A stretch of 64,000 nt of DNA from Lacisediminihabitans sp046156175 (GCF_046156175.1 NZ_JAYLVL010000001.1:558001-622000); one strand, 5' to 3'. Numbered from the stretch's first letter, positions 9,199 to 18,691 are shown. The notes: a model not told the origin generated them from the sequence alone. A program made the numbers and translations.

Positions 9199-9474
9199 TC
9201 AGTCCTCGATGGAGTGTGTCTGCTGCGGATAGTCGTCGTCGCGCCGGGTATCCTCCACCGCGAGTCTCCGCGTGCGACTGACCCGGAAGATGTAGAGCGC
9301 GTCGAGCAGGCCCATCGTGTTGCTGAGCAGCAGCACGACGAACCACGGCTTGCTGTCGTCCTTGGCAGCGTGCCAGAGCGAGACGCCCTTCCAGGCGAGG
9401 GTCCAGGCCGCGAGCAGCGAGATCAGCGCGATCTGGCCGGGCTCGGGCTTCCTGTGTTCCATCCAATGCGACAT
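9199..9474 (-). CDS. Small membrane protein, DUF5652-like
   Basis: Protein of 91 aa with two hydrophobic segments (about residues 14-32 and 44-62), each containing Trp, separated by a short K-D-D-S-K-P-W loop, and ending in a charged tail rich in R and D. It resembles small DUF5652 proteins of unknown function in Microbacteriaceae. The start at 9474 is used; an ATG at 9483 is an alternative. It is convergent with the CDF gene, with the two stops only 3 nt apart. Confidence 0.65.
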   Translation of the reverse strand: MSHWMEHRKPEPGQIALISLLAAWTLAWKGVSLWHAAKDDSKPWFVVLLLSNTMGLLDALYIFRVSRTRRLAVEDTRRDDDYPQQTHSIED

Positions 9475-9550
9475 GCCTGCCATTCTGCGCCGTAGACCCG
9501 CCCGGGTACAGGGCCAAACGTCCCGGACGCCTCCGTGAAATACGGGCCAT

Positions 9551-9592
9551 TGCGGACGGCCCGGGTCGGCCTGCCGGCCCGGTTTGTCCGCA
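9551..9592. terminator. GC-rich hairpin downstream of the TetR gene
   Basis: TGCGGAC (9551-9557) pairs with GTCCGCA (9586-9592), enclosing further GGCCCGG/CCGGCCC complementarity. It sits between the stop of the minus-strand TetR gene and the next minus-strand gene, and is probably a terminator for the regulator. Confidence 0.45.
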
Positions 9593-9623
9593 GACGCCCG
9601 AATTGCGCGCTGTGGGCAGCGAC

Positions 9624-10238
9624 CTACTCGACCAGAGACGCGGTGAGGCCGGCCGAGACGACGTCGAAGGCCTCGGACATGTACTCGGCGAGCGGTCGGC
9701 GGCCGATGCCGTCGCGAGCCCAGACGGTCCAGGCTGCGGAGATCGCTCCGGACAGCGCGTTTGCGGCGCTGAGTACGAGCAGATCCTCCGGATCGCGGTG
9801 CAGTTGGCGGGCCAGGAACACTGCGATCAGGTCGGATCGGCGGGCAAGGCGCGCGAGCCCGGATACCCGGGTCTCCTCGGTCGTGCCCATCACATCGTCC
9901 TGGGTCAGGGCGAGGGGCACGCGGTCCACACCGATCTCGGCAACCACCCGCAGTGTCGCCGCGCGCATCTCGGCGAGCGCGGGGCGACCCTCTGGGACCG
10001 CCTGCAGCTCGAGCGTGAGACGGTCGATCGCGGCATCCAGCTCCACCCAGAGCACGTCGCTCTTGGCGGCGAAGTAGTTGAAAAAGGTGTTGCGGCTCAC
10101 GCCTGCCCGCTGCGTGATCTGTTCGATCGTCGTGAGCGCGTAGGTGTTCTCGAGGAACAGCTCGGCTGCGGCATCCTCGATGACGGCACGGGATGAGGTG
10201 CGCGGGCGACCGACGGCGTTCGGTGTGCCAGGGACCAT
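9624..10238 (-). CDS. TetR family transcriptional regulator
   Basis: Protein of 204 aa with an N-terminal TetR helix-turn-helix (about residues 12-58; core T-I-E-Q-I-T-Q-R-A-G-V-S-R-N-T-F-F-N-Y-F) and a variable ligand-binding C-terminus. The ATG at 10238 has a GGAGG ribosome site 5 nt upstream. It is divergent from the peptide-type ABC operon starting at 10303, and a 17-bp near-perfect palindrome lies between them. It likely represses that operon and itself; the inducer is unknown. Confidence 0.88.
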   Translation of the reverse strand: MVPGTPNAVGRPRTSSRAVIEDAAAELFLENTYALTTIEQITQRAGVSRNTFFNYFAAKSDVLWVELDAAIDRLTLELQAVPEGRPALAEMRAATLRVVAEIGVDRVPLALTQDDVMGTTEETRVSGLARLARRSDLIAVFLARQLHRDPEDLLVLSAANALSGAISAAWTVWARDGIGRRPLAEYMSEAFDVVSAGLTASLVE

Positions 10239-10261
10239 GTGTTCCTCCGCGGGGGCGTAAT

Positions 10262-10278
10262 ATTGTACTGAGTCCAAT
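10262..10278. promoter_or_regulatory. Palindromic TetR operator
   Basis: ATTGTACTGAGTCCAAT has dyad symmetry ATTGnACTnAGTnCAAT, with mismatches only at one symmetric pair and the centre. It lies in the AT-rich gap between the divergent TetR regulator and the binding-protein gene, 24 bp upstream of the latter's GTG. Size and position are typical of a TetR operator. Confidence 0.6.
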
Positions 10279-10302
10279 AATAGAACCGAAAGAGTCTCCG
10301 TC

Positions 10303-11934
10303 GTGAAACGTGTCGTCGCCCCCGTCATCTCCATTCTTGCAGTCGCGCTCATCGCGAGCGGCTGCAGCGCCGCACCGGCGCCGACGAGCACTAAACCGGT
10401 CTCCGGCGGCACCCTCGTCTACGCTTCCGGTGATGCGGAGCCGGACTGCCTCGATCCCCACGTCGGGGGCAACTATCCGCAGGCGCTCGTGGCCACCCAG
10501 TACCTCGAATCCCTCGTCTCCAAGAACCCCGCCGGCGACATGATCCCCTGGCTCGCCACCACGTGGTCGGAGTCGGCCGACGGGCTGAGTTGGGACTTCA
10601 CCCTCAAGAAGAACGTGACGTTCACCGACGGCACCGACCTCACCCCCGAGGCGATCGCGGCGAATGTCGCGCACGTGCAGGACCCGGCCACCGGATCCTC
10701 CACCGGCTACCTGGCCCTCCAGAAGGTGACCGCGGTGACCGCGGTGTCGGCGGATGTCGTGCGCTTCACCCTCTCGACGCCCGACAGTGCACTGCTCGAC
10801 TCGCTCTCCCAGCCCTGGCTCGCGATCGAGTCCGCCACCGCGCTGAAGCGCGGCCAGGCCGTGAACTGCGAGTCGCCCGTGGGCACCGGACCGTTCGTCG
10901 TGAAGAAGTGGACGCACCAGCAGTCGATCAGCCTCGTACGCAACGACGATTACAGCTCTCCCCCGGCGGATGCCGCCCACACCGGCAGCGCCTACCTGAA
11001 GGCGATCGACTGGCGATTCCTGCCGGACTCCGCCTCGCGCTACGCCGCGCTGCAGGCCGGCACCGTCGACGTGATCGACAATGTGCAACCGGACACCCTC
11101 GTCGCCGCGAAGAAGAGCAACGATCTGATCGCCATCGACGCTCCCCGGCCCGGGGCATCCAATCGCATCGAATTGAACTCGAGCATCGCGCCGTTCGACG
11201 ACGCGAAGGTGCGCGAGGCCTTCATTCGCTCCGCGAACGTGAACGATGCCGTCAAGAGCCTCTTCTTCGGCACTGCGAAGCGCTCGTACTCTCCGCTGTC
11301 GAGCGTGGAGAAGGCCGGATTCTCCGATCCCTCACTCTTCGACTACGACCAGAAGGCCGCAGCCCAGCTTCTGGATGACGCGGGCTGGTCCACCAAGAAC
11401 GCCGACGGATACCGCACCAAAGACGGCGCCGTGCTCGAACTCTCCTTTCCGGTGAGCACCAACCAGTCGATCCCCGCCGAGCAGTCGCTGTTCGAGCAGC
11501 TGCAGGCAACATCGAAGCAGGCCGGGTTCAAGGTTGACCTCAAGCCCCTCGACCTCTCCAGCTGGTACGGCGCCCTCGGCAAGAACCAGTACAACCTCGT
11601 GAGCGCCCCGTATACGAAGGTGGGTCCGGATGTCTTGCGCATCCTGTTCGACTCCGCCGGCACCACCCCCGCGCCGAGCGGCTACTTTGCCAACCACTCC
11701 CAGGTGAAGGACCCGGCGCTCGACGCGCTGCTCGAGAAGGCCGCCGTCTCCTCCGATGCCGCCGCACGTCTGTCCCTGTACAAGCAGGCGCAGCAGATCG
11801 TGCTCAAGGGCTTCTACATCCTGCCGCTCTACGACCAGCAGAATCACTACCTGCACCGCTCCCTCGTGAAGGGCCTGCGGGCGATGCCGACGGTATCGAC
11901 CCCCACGATGTACGACTCGTGGCTCTCCCGGTAG
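10303..11934 (+). CDS. ABC transporter family 5 substrate-binding lipoprotein
   Basis: Extracytoplasmic solute-binding protein of 543 aa (SBP_bac_5 family, the DppA/OppA type). The N-terminus is a lipoprotein signal with lipobox I-A-S-G-C (Cys near residue 21). The body has family motifs such as V-T-F-T-D-G-T-D-L-T near residue 106. It feeds the permeases directly downstream. The ligand cannot be read from sequence: family members bind peptides, nickel, or oligosaccharides, and the nearby alpha-glucosidase makes a sugar ligand possible. Start codon GTG; TetR operator upstream. Confidence 0.9.
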   Translation: MKRVVAPVISILAVALIASGCSAAPAPTSTKPVSGGTLVYASGDAEPDCLDPHVGGNYPQALVATQYLESLVSKNPAGDMIPWLATTWSESADGLSWDFTLKKNVTFTDGTDLTPEAIAANVAHVQDPATGSSTGYLALQKVTAVTAVSADVVRFTLSTPDSALLDSLSQPWLAIESATALKRGQAVNCESPVGTGPFVVKKWTHQQSISLVRNDDYSSPPADAAHTGSAYLKAIDWRFLPDSASRYAALQAGTVDVIDNVQPDTLVAAKKSNDLIAIDAPRPGASNRIELNSSIAPFDDAKVREAFIRSANVNDAVKSLFFGTAKRSYSPLSSVEKAGFSDPSLFDYDQKAAAQLLDDAGWSTKNADGYRTKDGAVLELSFPVSTNQSIPAEQSLFEQLQATSKQAGFKVDLKPLDLSSWYGALGKNQYNLVSAPYTKVGPDVLRILFDSAGTTPAPSGYFANHSQVKDPALDALLEKAAVSSDAAARLSLYKQAQQIVLKGFYILPLYDQQNHYLHRSLVKGLRAMPTVSTPTMYDSWLSR

Positions 11935-12893
11935 CGGCACTACCGGAGGCAGGGAGGCGCAGGCGCTGGGCCCCCTGGGCGCTGCTGCGGGCCGGCGGCG
12001 TGGCCTTCGTGCTCTGGGCCGTGGCCACGGTCACCTTCTTCGCGATCCGGCTGATTCCCGGTGACCCAGCGGAGGCGATCCTCGGCGGGCCCGGTTCCCA
12101 GGCGAGCGCGGCGGCGCTCGCCAAGGCTCGTGCCGACTACGGTCTCGACCAACCGCTGTTCGTGCAATACCTCCAGTACCTTGGCCGGATGCTTCGGGGC
12201 GATCTCGGCACGTCCTACGCGCTCAAACGGCCGGTGATCGCCGTCGTCGGCGAGAACCTCGGCGGCACCCTTGTGCTGGCGGTGGTGTCGCTGATCGTCG
12301 CGGCGATGATCGCGCTCGCGCTCGCGGCCTGGTCCGCGCAGGGCGGGCGGGCGGCATCCGCCGTCAGCTGGGTGCTCGAGGTCGTCGCCGCTGCGGTGCC
12401 GCACTTCTGGCTGGCGATCAGCCTGATCCTGCTGTTCTCCACCACTCTCGGTTGGCTGCCGCCAGTGAGCGTGCCCGGACCGCTCGGACTCGTGCTGCCC
12501 GTCCTCACCCTCGCTCTGCCCCTCTCCGGATTCCTCGCGCAGGTGATGCGCGAATCGATCCTCGACGCGATGGGCTCGCCTTTCGTCCTCGCCGCTCGGG
12601 CTCGGGGCGAGGGACCCGGCGGAGTGTTCTGGCGCCATGCGCTGCGTCACGCGGCGATCCCCGCCATCGGACTGGCCGGCTGGGCCTTCGGTTCCCTCAT
12701 CAGCGGGGCTGTCGTCGTCGAGACGATCTTCGCGCGGCCCGGACTCGGTCGCAGCCTGCTCTCGGCGGTGCAGCAACGGGATGTTCCGCTCGTGCTGGGC
12801 GTCGTGCTGCTCGTCGCCCTCGGCTACATGCTTGTCACGACACTGACAGACCTCGCCGACCGCGTGGTCGACCCTCGGTTGCGTGGTCGATGA
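11919..12893 (+). CDS. ABC transporter permease, DppB type
   Basis: Membrane permease of 324 aa with about six helices. It carries the DppB N-terminal signature F-F-A-I-R-L-I-P-G-D-P and the EAA-loop region near residues 225-245 (A-A-R-A-R-G-E-G-P). It forms the heterodimeric channel with the next gene. The GTG start at 11919 overlaps the end of the binding-protein gene by 16 bp, and the stop overlaps the next start (ATGA), so the operon is tightly coupled. Confidence 0.9.
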   Translation: MALPVAALPEAGRRRRWAPWALLRAGGVAFVLWAVATVTFFAIRLIPGDPAEAILGGPGSQASAAALAKARADYGLDQPLFVQYLQYLGRMLRGDLGTSYALKRPVIAVVGENLGGTLVLAVVSLIVAAMIALALAAWSAQGGRAASAVSWVLEVVAAAVPHFWLAISLILLFSTTLGWLPPVSVPGPLGLVLPVLTLALPLSGFLAQVMRESILDAMGSPFVLAARARGEGPGGVFWRHALRHAAIPAIGLAGWAFGSLISGAVVVETIFARPGLGRSLLSAVQQRDVPLVLGVVLLVALGYMLVTTLTDLADRVVDPRLRGR

Positions 12894-13687
12894 GACGCAT
12901 CCTGCCGTGGATCGGAGTCGGCGCGCTCCTCTTCCTGCTGCTCGCGGCCCTGGTGCCCGGACTGCTCGCACCGGCCGATCCGCTGGCCATCCATCCCGCC
13001 CAGAGCTTTCGATCCCCGTCGGCCGGCCACCTCTTCGGCACCGACGAATCCGGCAGGGACATCTATACGCGCATCATCCACGGCACCGGAGCCTCCCTCC
13101 TGATCGGCATCTCCGCCACGGCCATCGGCGTCGGGCTCGCGCTCGTCTTCGGGCTGCTCGCTGGGCTCGGTCCGCGCTGGCTCGACTTCGGCACCACCCG
13201 CTTTCTCGAGGTGCTGTTCGCCTTTCCCGGACTGCTTCTCGCGCTGCTCTTCATCGTCGTCTATGGACCAGGGGTCGTCACTTCGACCATCGCCGTGGGG
13301 CTCGCCACCGCGCCGGGCTATGCCCGCATCATCCGCAGTCGGGTGCTCGTGGTGCGCCGCGCACCGTACCTCGAATCGGCGACCGTTCTCGGGCGCGGCT
13401 GGTGGTTCCGCCTCTGGCAGCACGTGCTGCCCAACGTGGCCGGATCGCTCTTCGTGCTGGTCACCCTCGGCATCGGCCAGTCGATCGTCTGGGCCTCGTC
13501 GCTCAGCTACCTGGGACTCGGTGCGGTGCCGCCCGCGGCCGAGTGGGGGGCGATGCTCTCGGCGGGTCGCACTTACCTCGCCTCCTCCTGGTGGATGACG
13601 TTCTTTCCGGGACTGTTCATCCTGATCAGCGCGGTGGCCACGACGCTGGTCGGACGCGGACTTCAGGAACGGAGCCGGCGATCGTGA
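12890..13687 (+). CDS. ABC transporter permease, DppC type
   Basis: Permease of 265 aa, second half of the channel. It contains the DppC motif H-L-F-G-T-D-E-S-G-R-D near residue 46 and the C-terminal L-S-Y-L-G-L-G motif near residue 208. It lacks the long cytoplasmic N-terminus seen in many DppC proteins. The ATG at 12890 overlaps the upstream stop by 4 nt, and the stop overlaps the following GTG start by 4 nt. Confidence 0.9.
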   Translation: MRRILPWIGVGALLFLLLAALVPGLLAPADPLAIHPAQSFRSPSAGHLFGTDESGRDIYTRIIHGTGASLLIGISATAIGVGLALVFGLLAGLGPRWLDFGTTRFLEVLFAFPGLLLALLFIVVYGPGVVTSTIAVGLATAPGYARIIRSRVLVVRRAPYLESATVLGRGWWFRLWQHVLPNVAGSLFVLVTLGIGQSIVWASSLSYLGLGAVPPAAEWGAMLSAGRTYLASSWWMTFFPGLFILISAVATTLVGRGLQERSRRS

Positions 13688-15237
13688 CTCCTCTCGTGAG
13701 CGTGCGCGACCTCGCCGTGAGTTTCGGTGCGCCCGTCGTCTCGGGCGTCTCGTTCGACATCGAACCGGGGCAGTGTCTCGCCATCGTCGGCGAATCCGGC
13801 TCGGGCAAGAGCGTCACCGCGCGGGCGCTGCTCGGCCTCACCGGCGGCACTGTCACCGCGTCGACGCTGCGCTTCGACACGACCGACATCGCGGATGCCT
13901 CCCCCCGCCGGCTGCAGCGCCTCCGCGGGCGGGACATCGGCTTCATCTCGCAGGGGGCGCTGGTGGCCCTCGATCCGCTGCGGCCGGTCGGACGAGAGAT
14001 CGCAGACCCGCTTCGGCTGCACGCATCGCTCTCCCCCGCCGAGCGCCAGGCACGTGTGCTCGAGCTCCTCGCGCAAGTGGGCATGCCGAATCCCGTGCTG
14101 CGCGCATCCCAGCGTCCGGATGAGCTCTCCGGAGGTCTCCGTCAACGTGCTGTCATCGCATCGGCGATCGCGCTGCAGCCGCGGCTGCTCATCGCCGATG
14201 AACCGACCACCGCGCTCGACACCACAGTGCAGGCCGGCATCCTCGACCTGCTCGATCGGCTGCGAGACGAGGGAGCCGCCGTCCTGCTGATCAGTCATGA
14301 TCTCGCCGTGGTGAGCCGGCTGGCCTCCCGGGTGCTCGTGATGAGCGAGGGGCGCGTGGTCGAGAGCGGCCCGACCCACTCGGTGCTCTCGGCCCCGCAG
14401 CATCCCTACACCCGAAGGCTGATCGCGGCCGTGCCGGCCGGACGGCCTCGTTTCTCCCGGCTCACGGAAGAGCCGCCGGCGCTCGAAACGCCGGTGGAGC
14501 CCGTCGTGGTGCTCGCCGCCAATGGCCTCTCCCGGCGATTCGACACCCTGCAGGCAGTCGACGACGTCAGCTTCTCCCTGCAGCGCGGACGCACCCTCGG
14601 AATCGTCGGCGAATCCGGGTCGGGCAAGACCACCCTCGCCCGCTTGGTGCTCGCCCTCGAGCGACCGGATGCCGGGCACGTCTCCCTGCTCGGCGAGCCA
14701 TGGAGCGGCGTGCCGGAGTTCGCGCGACGAGCCCGTCGCCCGCGCATCGGCGCGATCTACCAGGACGCCGTCAGCTCCTTCGATCCGCGCTGGACGGTCG
14801 GGCGCATCCTCGCGGACGCCCTCGGCGGCAAGGATGGAGTGCCGGCCTTACTGGAGTCGGTGGGGCTCACTCCAGCGCTGGCCGCCCGCCGCCCTCGGCA
14901 TCTCTCGGGCGGCCAGCAGCAGCGCGTCGCGATCGCGCGCGCCATCGCGCCACGTCCGGACATCCTGATCTGCGACGAGCCGGTGTCGAGCCTCGACGTG
15001 TCGGTGCAGGCGCAGGTTCTCGACCTGCTCGACGACCTGCAACGCTCGCTCGGCCTCAGCTACCTGTTCATCACGCACGATCTCGGCGTCGTTCGGCACA
15101 TGAGCGACGATGTGCTGGTGATGCGGCACGGTCGGATCGTCGAGGCTGGCGCGACCGAGTCGGTGTTCGGGTCGCCGCAGGATGACTACACGAGGGAGCT
15201 GCTCGCCTCAGCGCCGCGCCTGCCGATGGCCGACTGA
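13684..15237 (+). CDS. Fused dual ATP-binding protein of a peptide-type ABC importer (DppD-DppF)
   Basis: Single polypeptide of 517 aa with two complete nucleotide-binding domains, replacing the usual separate DppD and DppF. Domain 1 (about residues 3-245) has Walker A G-E-S-G-S-G-K-S, signature L-S-G-G-L-R-Q-R and Walker B L-L-I-A-D-E-P. Domain 2 (about 275-515) has G-E-S-G-S-G-K-T, L-S-G-G-Q-Q-Q-R and I-L-I-C-D-E-P. Both have an H-loop His (S-H-D-L and T-H-D-L). The H-P-Y-T-R motif after domain 1 is typical of oligopeptide ATPases. The GTG start overlaps the permease stop (GTGA). Confidence 0.92.
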   Translation: MTPLVSVRDLAVSFGAPVVSGVSFDIEPGQCLAIVGESGSGKSVTARALLGLTGGTVTASTLRFDTTDIADASPRRLQRLRGRDIGFISQGALVALDPLRPVGREIADPLRLHASLSPAERQARVLELLAQVGMPNPVLRASQRPDELSGGLRQRAVIASAIALQPRLLIADEPTTALDTTVQAGILDLLDRLRDEGAAVLLISHDLAVVSRLASRVLVMSEGRVVESGPTHSVLSAPQHPYTRRLIAAVPAGRPRFSRLTEEPPALETPVEPVVVLAANGLSRRFDTLQAVDDVSFSLQRGRTLGIVGESGSGKTTLARLVLALERPDAGHVSLLGEPWSGVPEFARRARRPRIGAIYQDAVSSFDPRWTVGRILADALGGKDGVPALLESVGLTPALAARRPRHLSGGQQQRVAIARAIAPRPDILICDEPVSSLDVSVQAQVLDLLDDLQRSLGLSYLFITHDLGVVRHMSDDVLVMRHGRIVEAGATESVFGSPQDDYTRELLASAPRLPMAD

Positions 15238-15289
15238 CGGGAATCTCGCCCGCACGGGCGCAGAGATCAGGCGTGAAAGACTTGATCGG

Positions 15290-16936
15290 ATGAGCATCGA
15301 TATCGCGCCCGCCTGGTGGACCTCCGCCGTCGTCTACCAGATCTACCCGCGCAGCTTCGCGGACTCTACCGGAGACGGTATCGGTGACCTCGGCGGCATC
15401 CGCGGCAAGCTCGACTACCTGCAGGAGCTCGGGGTGGATGTCGTGTGGCTCTCCCCCATCTACCGCTCTCCCCAGGCCGACAACGGCTACGACATCAGCG
15501 ACTACCGGGACATCGACCCGCTCTTCGGGTCGCTCGCCGAGTTCGACCTCCTGCTGGCCGAGGCGCACGCCCGCGGCATCAAGATCGTGATGGACCTCGT
15601 GGTCAACCACACAAGCGACGAGCACGCCTGGTTCGAGGAGTCCCGCGGCTCACTGACCAACCCGAAGCGCGACTGGTACGTCTGGCGCGACGGTGTGGAC
15701 GGCCGCGAGCCCAACCTCTGGCGCAGCATGTTCGGCGGACCGGCGTGGAAACTCGATGCCGCGACCGGCCAGTACTACCTGCACCTCTTCGCGGTGAAGC
15801 AGCCCGATCTCAACTGGGAGAACCGCGAGGTGAGGTCCGCCGTCTACGAGATGATGAACTGGTGGCTCGACCGAGGCGTCGACGGCTTCCGCATGGACGT
15901 GATCAACCTCATCGCCAAGGTTCAGTCCGACCTCGTGGGCGACAGCCCCGGCTTCGTGATGGGCGATCAGGTGCACGACTACCTGCAGGAGATGAACCGC
16001 GAGGTGTTCGCCGGGCGGGATGCCGACCTCATCACGGTCGGTGAGACACCCGGTGCGACGGTGGATGACGCCATCCGGTTCACCAGTTCCGACCGGCTCG
16101 AGCTCGACATGGTGTTCCAATTCGAGCATGTGGGCCTCGACCACGGCCCGCGCACCAAGTTCGACAACGTGCCGCTCAAGCTCGTGGATCTCAAGCGGTC
16201 CCTCGGGCGCTGGCAGTCCGGTCTCGCCGAATCAGGCTGGAACAGCCTCTACTTCGGCAACCACGACCAGCCGCGCTCCGTCTCCCGGTTCGGCGATGAT
16301 GGGCAGTTCCGGTTCGAGTCGGCCACACTGCTCGCCGCCATCCTTCACCTGCACCGCGGAACGCCCTACGTCTACCAGGGTGACGAGATCGGCATGACGA
16401 ACGCCGGCTTCACCACCATCGAGCAGTACCAGGACATCGAGTCGCTGAACTACTACAACGAAGAGGTGGCGGCCGGGGCCTCCCCCGCCGACGTGCTCGC
16501 CTCGCTCGCCTTCCGCAGCCGTGACAACGCGCGCACCCCGGTGCAGTGGGATGCCTCGCCCGGGGCGGGCTTCACGACCGGCACGCCCTGGCTCGCGATC
16601 ACTCCGAACCACACCACGATCAACGTCGCGGCGGATCGGGCCGCCGGCCTCCGGTCCATCTTCGAGTTCTACCGACGACTCATCGCGCTTCGGCACGAGT
16701 CGCCGGTCGTGGCGCTCGGCGACTTCGAGATGCTCGAGCCGGAACATCCGACGCTGTACGCGTTCACCCGGTCGCTGGGCGCGGAGACGTTGCTGGTCGT
16801 GGGCAACTTCTCGTCGGAGGGGCTCGAACTTCCGCTGTCTGCGGACGGGGAACCGGTGATCGGCAACTACCCGCAGGGCGAGGATGTCGCGGGCGAGTTG
16901 CGTCCGTGGGAAGTGCGGGTCGTGTGGCGGGGCTGA
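15290..16936 (+). CDS. GH13 alpha-glucosidase (oligo-1,6-glucosidase-like)
   Basis: Cytoplasmic (no signal peptide) glycoside hydrolase of 548 aa that hydrolyses alpha-glucosidic bonds in short oligosaccharides. The GH13 (beta/alpha)8 barrel is complete: region I D-L-V-V-N-H near residue 100, nucleophile D203 in G-F-R-M-D-V, acid/base E252 in V-G-E-T-P, and transition-state Asp D326 in G-N-H-D-Q. The ATG is 52 nt after the ABC ATPase stop, so cotranscription with that importer is plausible and hints at an oligosaccharide substrate. Its stop is 1 nt from the stop of the convergent permease gene. Confidence 0.92.
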   Translation: MSIDIAPAWWTSAVVYQIYPRSFADSTGDGIGDLGGIRGKLDYLQELGVDVVWLSPIYRSPQADNGYDISDYRDIDPLFGSLAEFDLLLAEAHARGIKIVMDLVVNHTSDEHAWFEESRGSLTNPKRDWYVWRDGVDGREPNLWRSMFGGPAWKLDAATGQYYLHLFAVKQPDLNWENREVRSAVYEMMNWWLDRGVDGFRMDVINLIAKVQSDLVGDSPGFVMGDQVHDYLQEMNREVFAGRDADLITVGETPGATVDDAIRFTSSDRLELDMVFQFEHVGLDHGPRTKFDNVPLKLVDLKRSLGRWQSGLAESGWNSLYFGNHDQPRSVSRFGDDGQFRFESATLLAAILHLHRGTPYVYQGDEIGMTNAGFTTIEQYQDIESLNYYNEEVAAGASPADVLASLAFRSRDNARTPVQWDASPGAGFTTGTPWLAITPNHTTINVAADRAAGLRSIFEFYRRLIALRHESPVVALGDFEMLEPEHPTLYAFTRSLGAETLLVVGNFSSEGLELPLSADGEPVIGNYPQGEDVAGELRPWEVRVVWRG

Positions 16937-16937
16937 C

Positions 16938-17738
16938 TCACTTTTGCACCACATCCGAGCCGGCGATGCGCTGTGCGACGTAGATGGGGATGATCGAGAC
17001 GAGCACGAGCACCACGGCGATGACGTTCACGATCGGCGCCTGGTTCGGGCGGAACAGGTTGTTGAGAATCCAGATCGGCAGGGTGTTGACCCCCGTGCCA
17101 GCGGTGAAGGTGGTGACGATGATCTCGTCGAAGCTCAGGGCGAAGGCAAGTAGTCCGCCGGCGAGCATCGCGGAGCGCAATTGCGGAAAGGTGACCAGCC
17201 GAAAGGTAGTCCAGAGTCCGCCACCGAGGTCGGCCGACGCTTCTTCGAGACTCGTTCCCATCCGGCGCAGGCGTGCGATCACGTTATTGAAGACCGTGAC
17301 GATGCAGAAGGTGACGTGGGCGATGATCACGGTGTAGATCGACAGCTGAATGCCCAGGATGGTGCGGAAGGCGTTGTTGAGCGCGATTCCCGTGATGATT
17401 CCCGGAAGCGCAATCGGCAGGATGACCAAGAGGCTCACGGCATCCCTGCCAAAGAATTTGTAACGCTGAAGCGCCAGCGAGATGAGCGTGCCGAGCACGA
17501 GCGAGACGATCGTGGCGACCACTGCCACCTGAACGCTGGTGAGGATCGCGTCGAGCGCTCCAGCGCTTTGGAAGGCCTTGCCCCACCATGCGAAGGTGAG
17601 GCCAGGAGGTGGCCAGGTGAGACTCTTGCTCGTACTGAAGGAGTTGATCAATACCACTATCAGAGGCAGGTAGATCGTCGCAAGAATGATCCCCGTGATC
17701 GTGCCGAGAACGGTGCGGCTGGTCTTGCTCAATTTCAC
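16938..17738 (-). CDS. PotC-like ABC transporter permease
   Basis: Inner-membrane permease of 266 aa with about six helices and an EAA-type loop (S-L-E-E-A-S-A-D-L-G-G near residue 167), typical of spermidine/putrescine-type systems. It pairs with the permease 10 nt upstream, and the binding protein and ATPase of the same importer follow on the same strand. Last gene of the polyamine-like operon. The stop abuts that of the GH13 gene with no room for a terminator. Confidence 0.9.
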   Translation of the reverse strand: MKLSKTSRTVLGTITGIILATIYLPLIVVLINSFSTSKSLTWPPPGLTFAWWGKAFQSAGALDAILTSVQVAVVATIVSLVLGTLISLALQRYKFFGRDAVSLLVILPIALPGIITGIALNNAFRTILGIQLSIYTVIIAHVTFCIVTVFNNVIARLRRMGTSLEEASADLGGGLWTTFRLVTFPQLRSAMLAGGLLAFALSFDEIIVTTFTAGTGVNTLPIWILNNLFRPNQAPIVNVIAVVLVLVSIIPIYVAQRIAGSDVVQK

Positions 17739-17748
17739 GGCGCGCCTC

Positions 17749-18648
17749 TCACAGGCTGTTCAGTGCACCGGTGCGCCGCACCGCCGCGAGGTAGACGAAG
17801 ATGATCGCGATGGGGATCAGCGCGATCGCCGAGGCGAGGGGGAGGTTGTTCGCAGCGCCGACGTTGGTGTAGACGAGGTTGCCGAGCATCTGGTTCGCTC
17901 CGCCCACGATGTTGATGGTGATGTAGTCGCCAAGGGTCAGCGAGAAGCTGAAAATCGAACCGGCTACGATTGCGGGCCAGAGAAGCGGCAGCACGATCGA
18001 ACGAAGCGTGCGCCAGGTGCCGGCACCGAGATCCGCGGATGCCTCGAGCAGCGAATTGGGAACGCGTTCGAGCCCCGCATAGATCGGAAGTATCACGTAC
18101 GGCAGCCACAGGTAGGCGAGGGTGATGACGGCTCCCGTGATGCCGTAACCGGGAGTCGTGCCTCCGAACGGCTGCACGATCCACTGGAAGATGCCGTCGT
18201 TGGACAACACAGACCGCCAGGCATACGCCTTCACCAGGTAGCTCGCCCAGAGTGGCATGAGAATCGCGATCACGAGGATGCGTTGCCACTTGGCCGACGC
18301 CACTTTTGCCATGAAGAAGGCGATGGGCAGCGCGATGACGATGTCTGCGATGGTCACCAACACGGCCATGCCCAGCGTGCGCAGGGTGACGGACTGGTAC
18401 AGCGACCCGGTGAGCACAGTGATGACGTTTTCAAAGGTCCAGTCGGTGCGCACCTCACCGGTGAAACCATCGACCGTCCAGAACGCGGTGATGAGAAGCG
18501 CGACCAGAGCCGCGATGTAGACCAGGGCGAGCCAGAACAAAGGTGCGGAAAGCAGCAGCGCGAGACGAACCCGAGCGTGCGAATACAGAAAGACCGAAGC
18601 ACGGTGGGCGGCGCCATCCTGCGCGCGCGTTTCGGTCTGCGTGGTCAT
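17749..18648 (-). CDS. PotB-like ABC transporter permease
   Basis: Permease of 299 aa with a cytoplasmic N-terminus (about residues 1-28) and six helices. The EAA loop reads S-L-L-E-A-S-A-D-L-G-A near residue 202. A GGAGAG ribosome site precedes the ATG at 18648. It forms the channel with the PotC-like protein downstream. A hairpin at 18692-18722 separates it from the upstream binding-protein gene and may lower permease expression relative to the binding protein. Confidence 0.9.
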   Translation of the reverse strand: MTTQTETRAQDGAAHRASVFLYSHARVRLALLLSAPLFWLALVYIAALVALLITAFWTVDGFTGEVRTDWTFENVITVLTGSLYQSVTLRTLGMAVLVTIADIVIALPIAFFMAKVASAKWQRILVIAILMPLWASYLVKAYAWRSVLSNDGIFQWIVQPFGGTTPGYGITGAVITLAYLWLPYVILPIYAGLERVPNSLLEASADLGAGTWRTLRSIVLPLLWPAIVAGSIFSFSLTLGDYITINIVGGANQMLGNLVYTNVGAANNLPLASAIALIPIAIIFVYLAAVRRTGALNSL

Positions 18649-18691
18649 GTCTCTCCATTCGATTCGTAGCGTCGGCTCATTGCAGGGTGAG

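Noticed and set aside
9475..11088. Upstream part of a 629-codon minus-strand frame ending in the small membrane gene
   Set aside because: Only its last 91 codons look like a protein; the rest is antisense to the binding-protein gene and out of frame with TetR.
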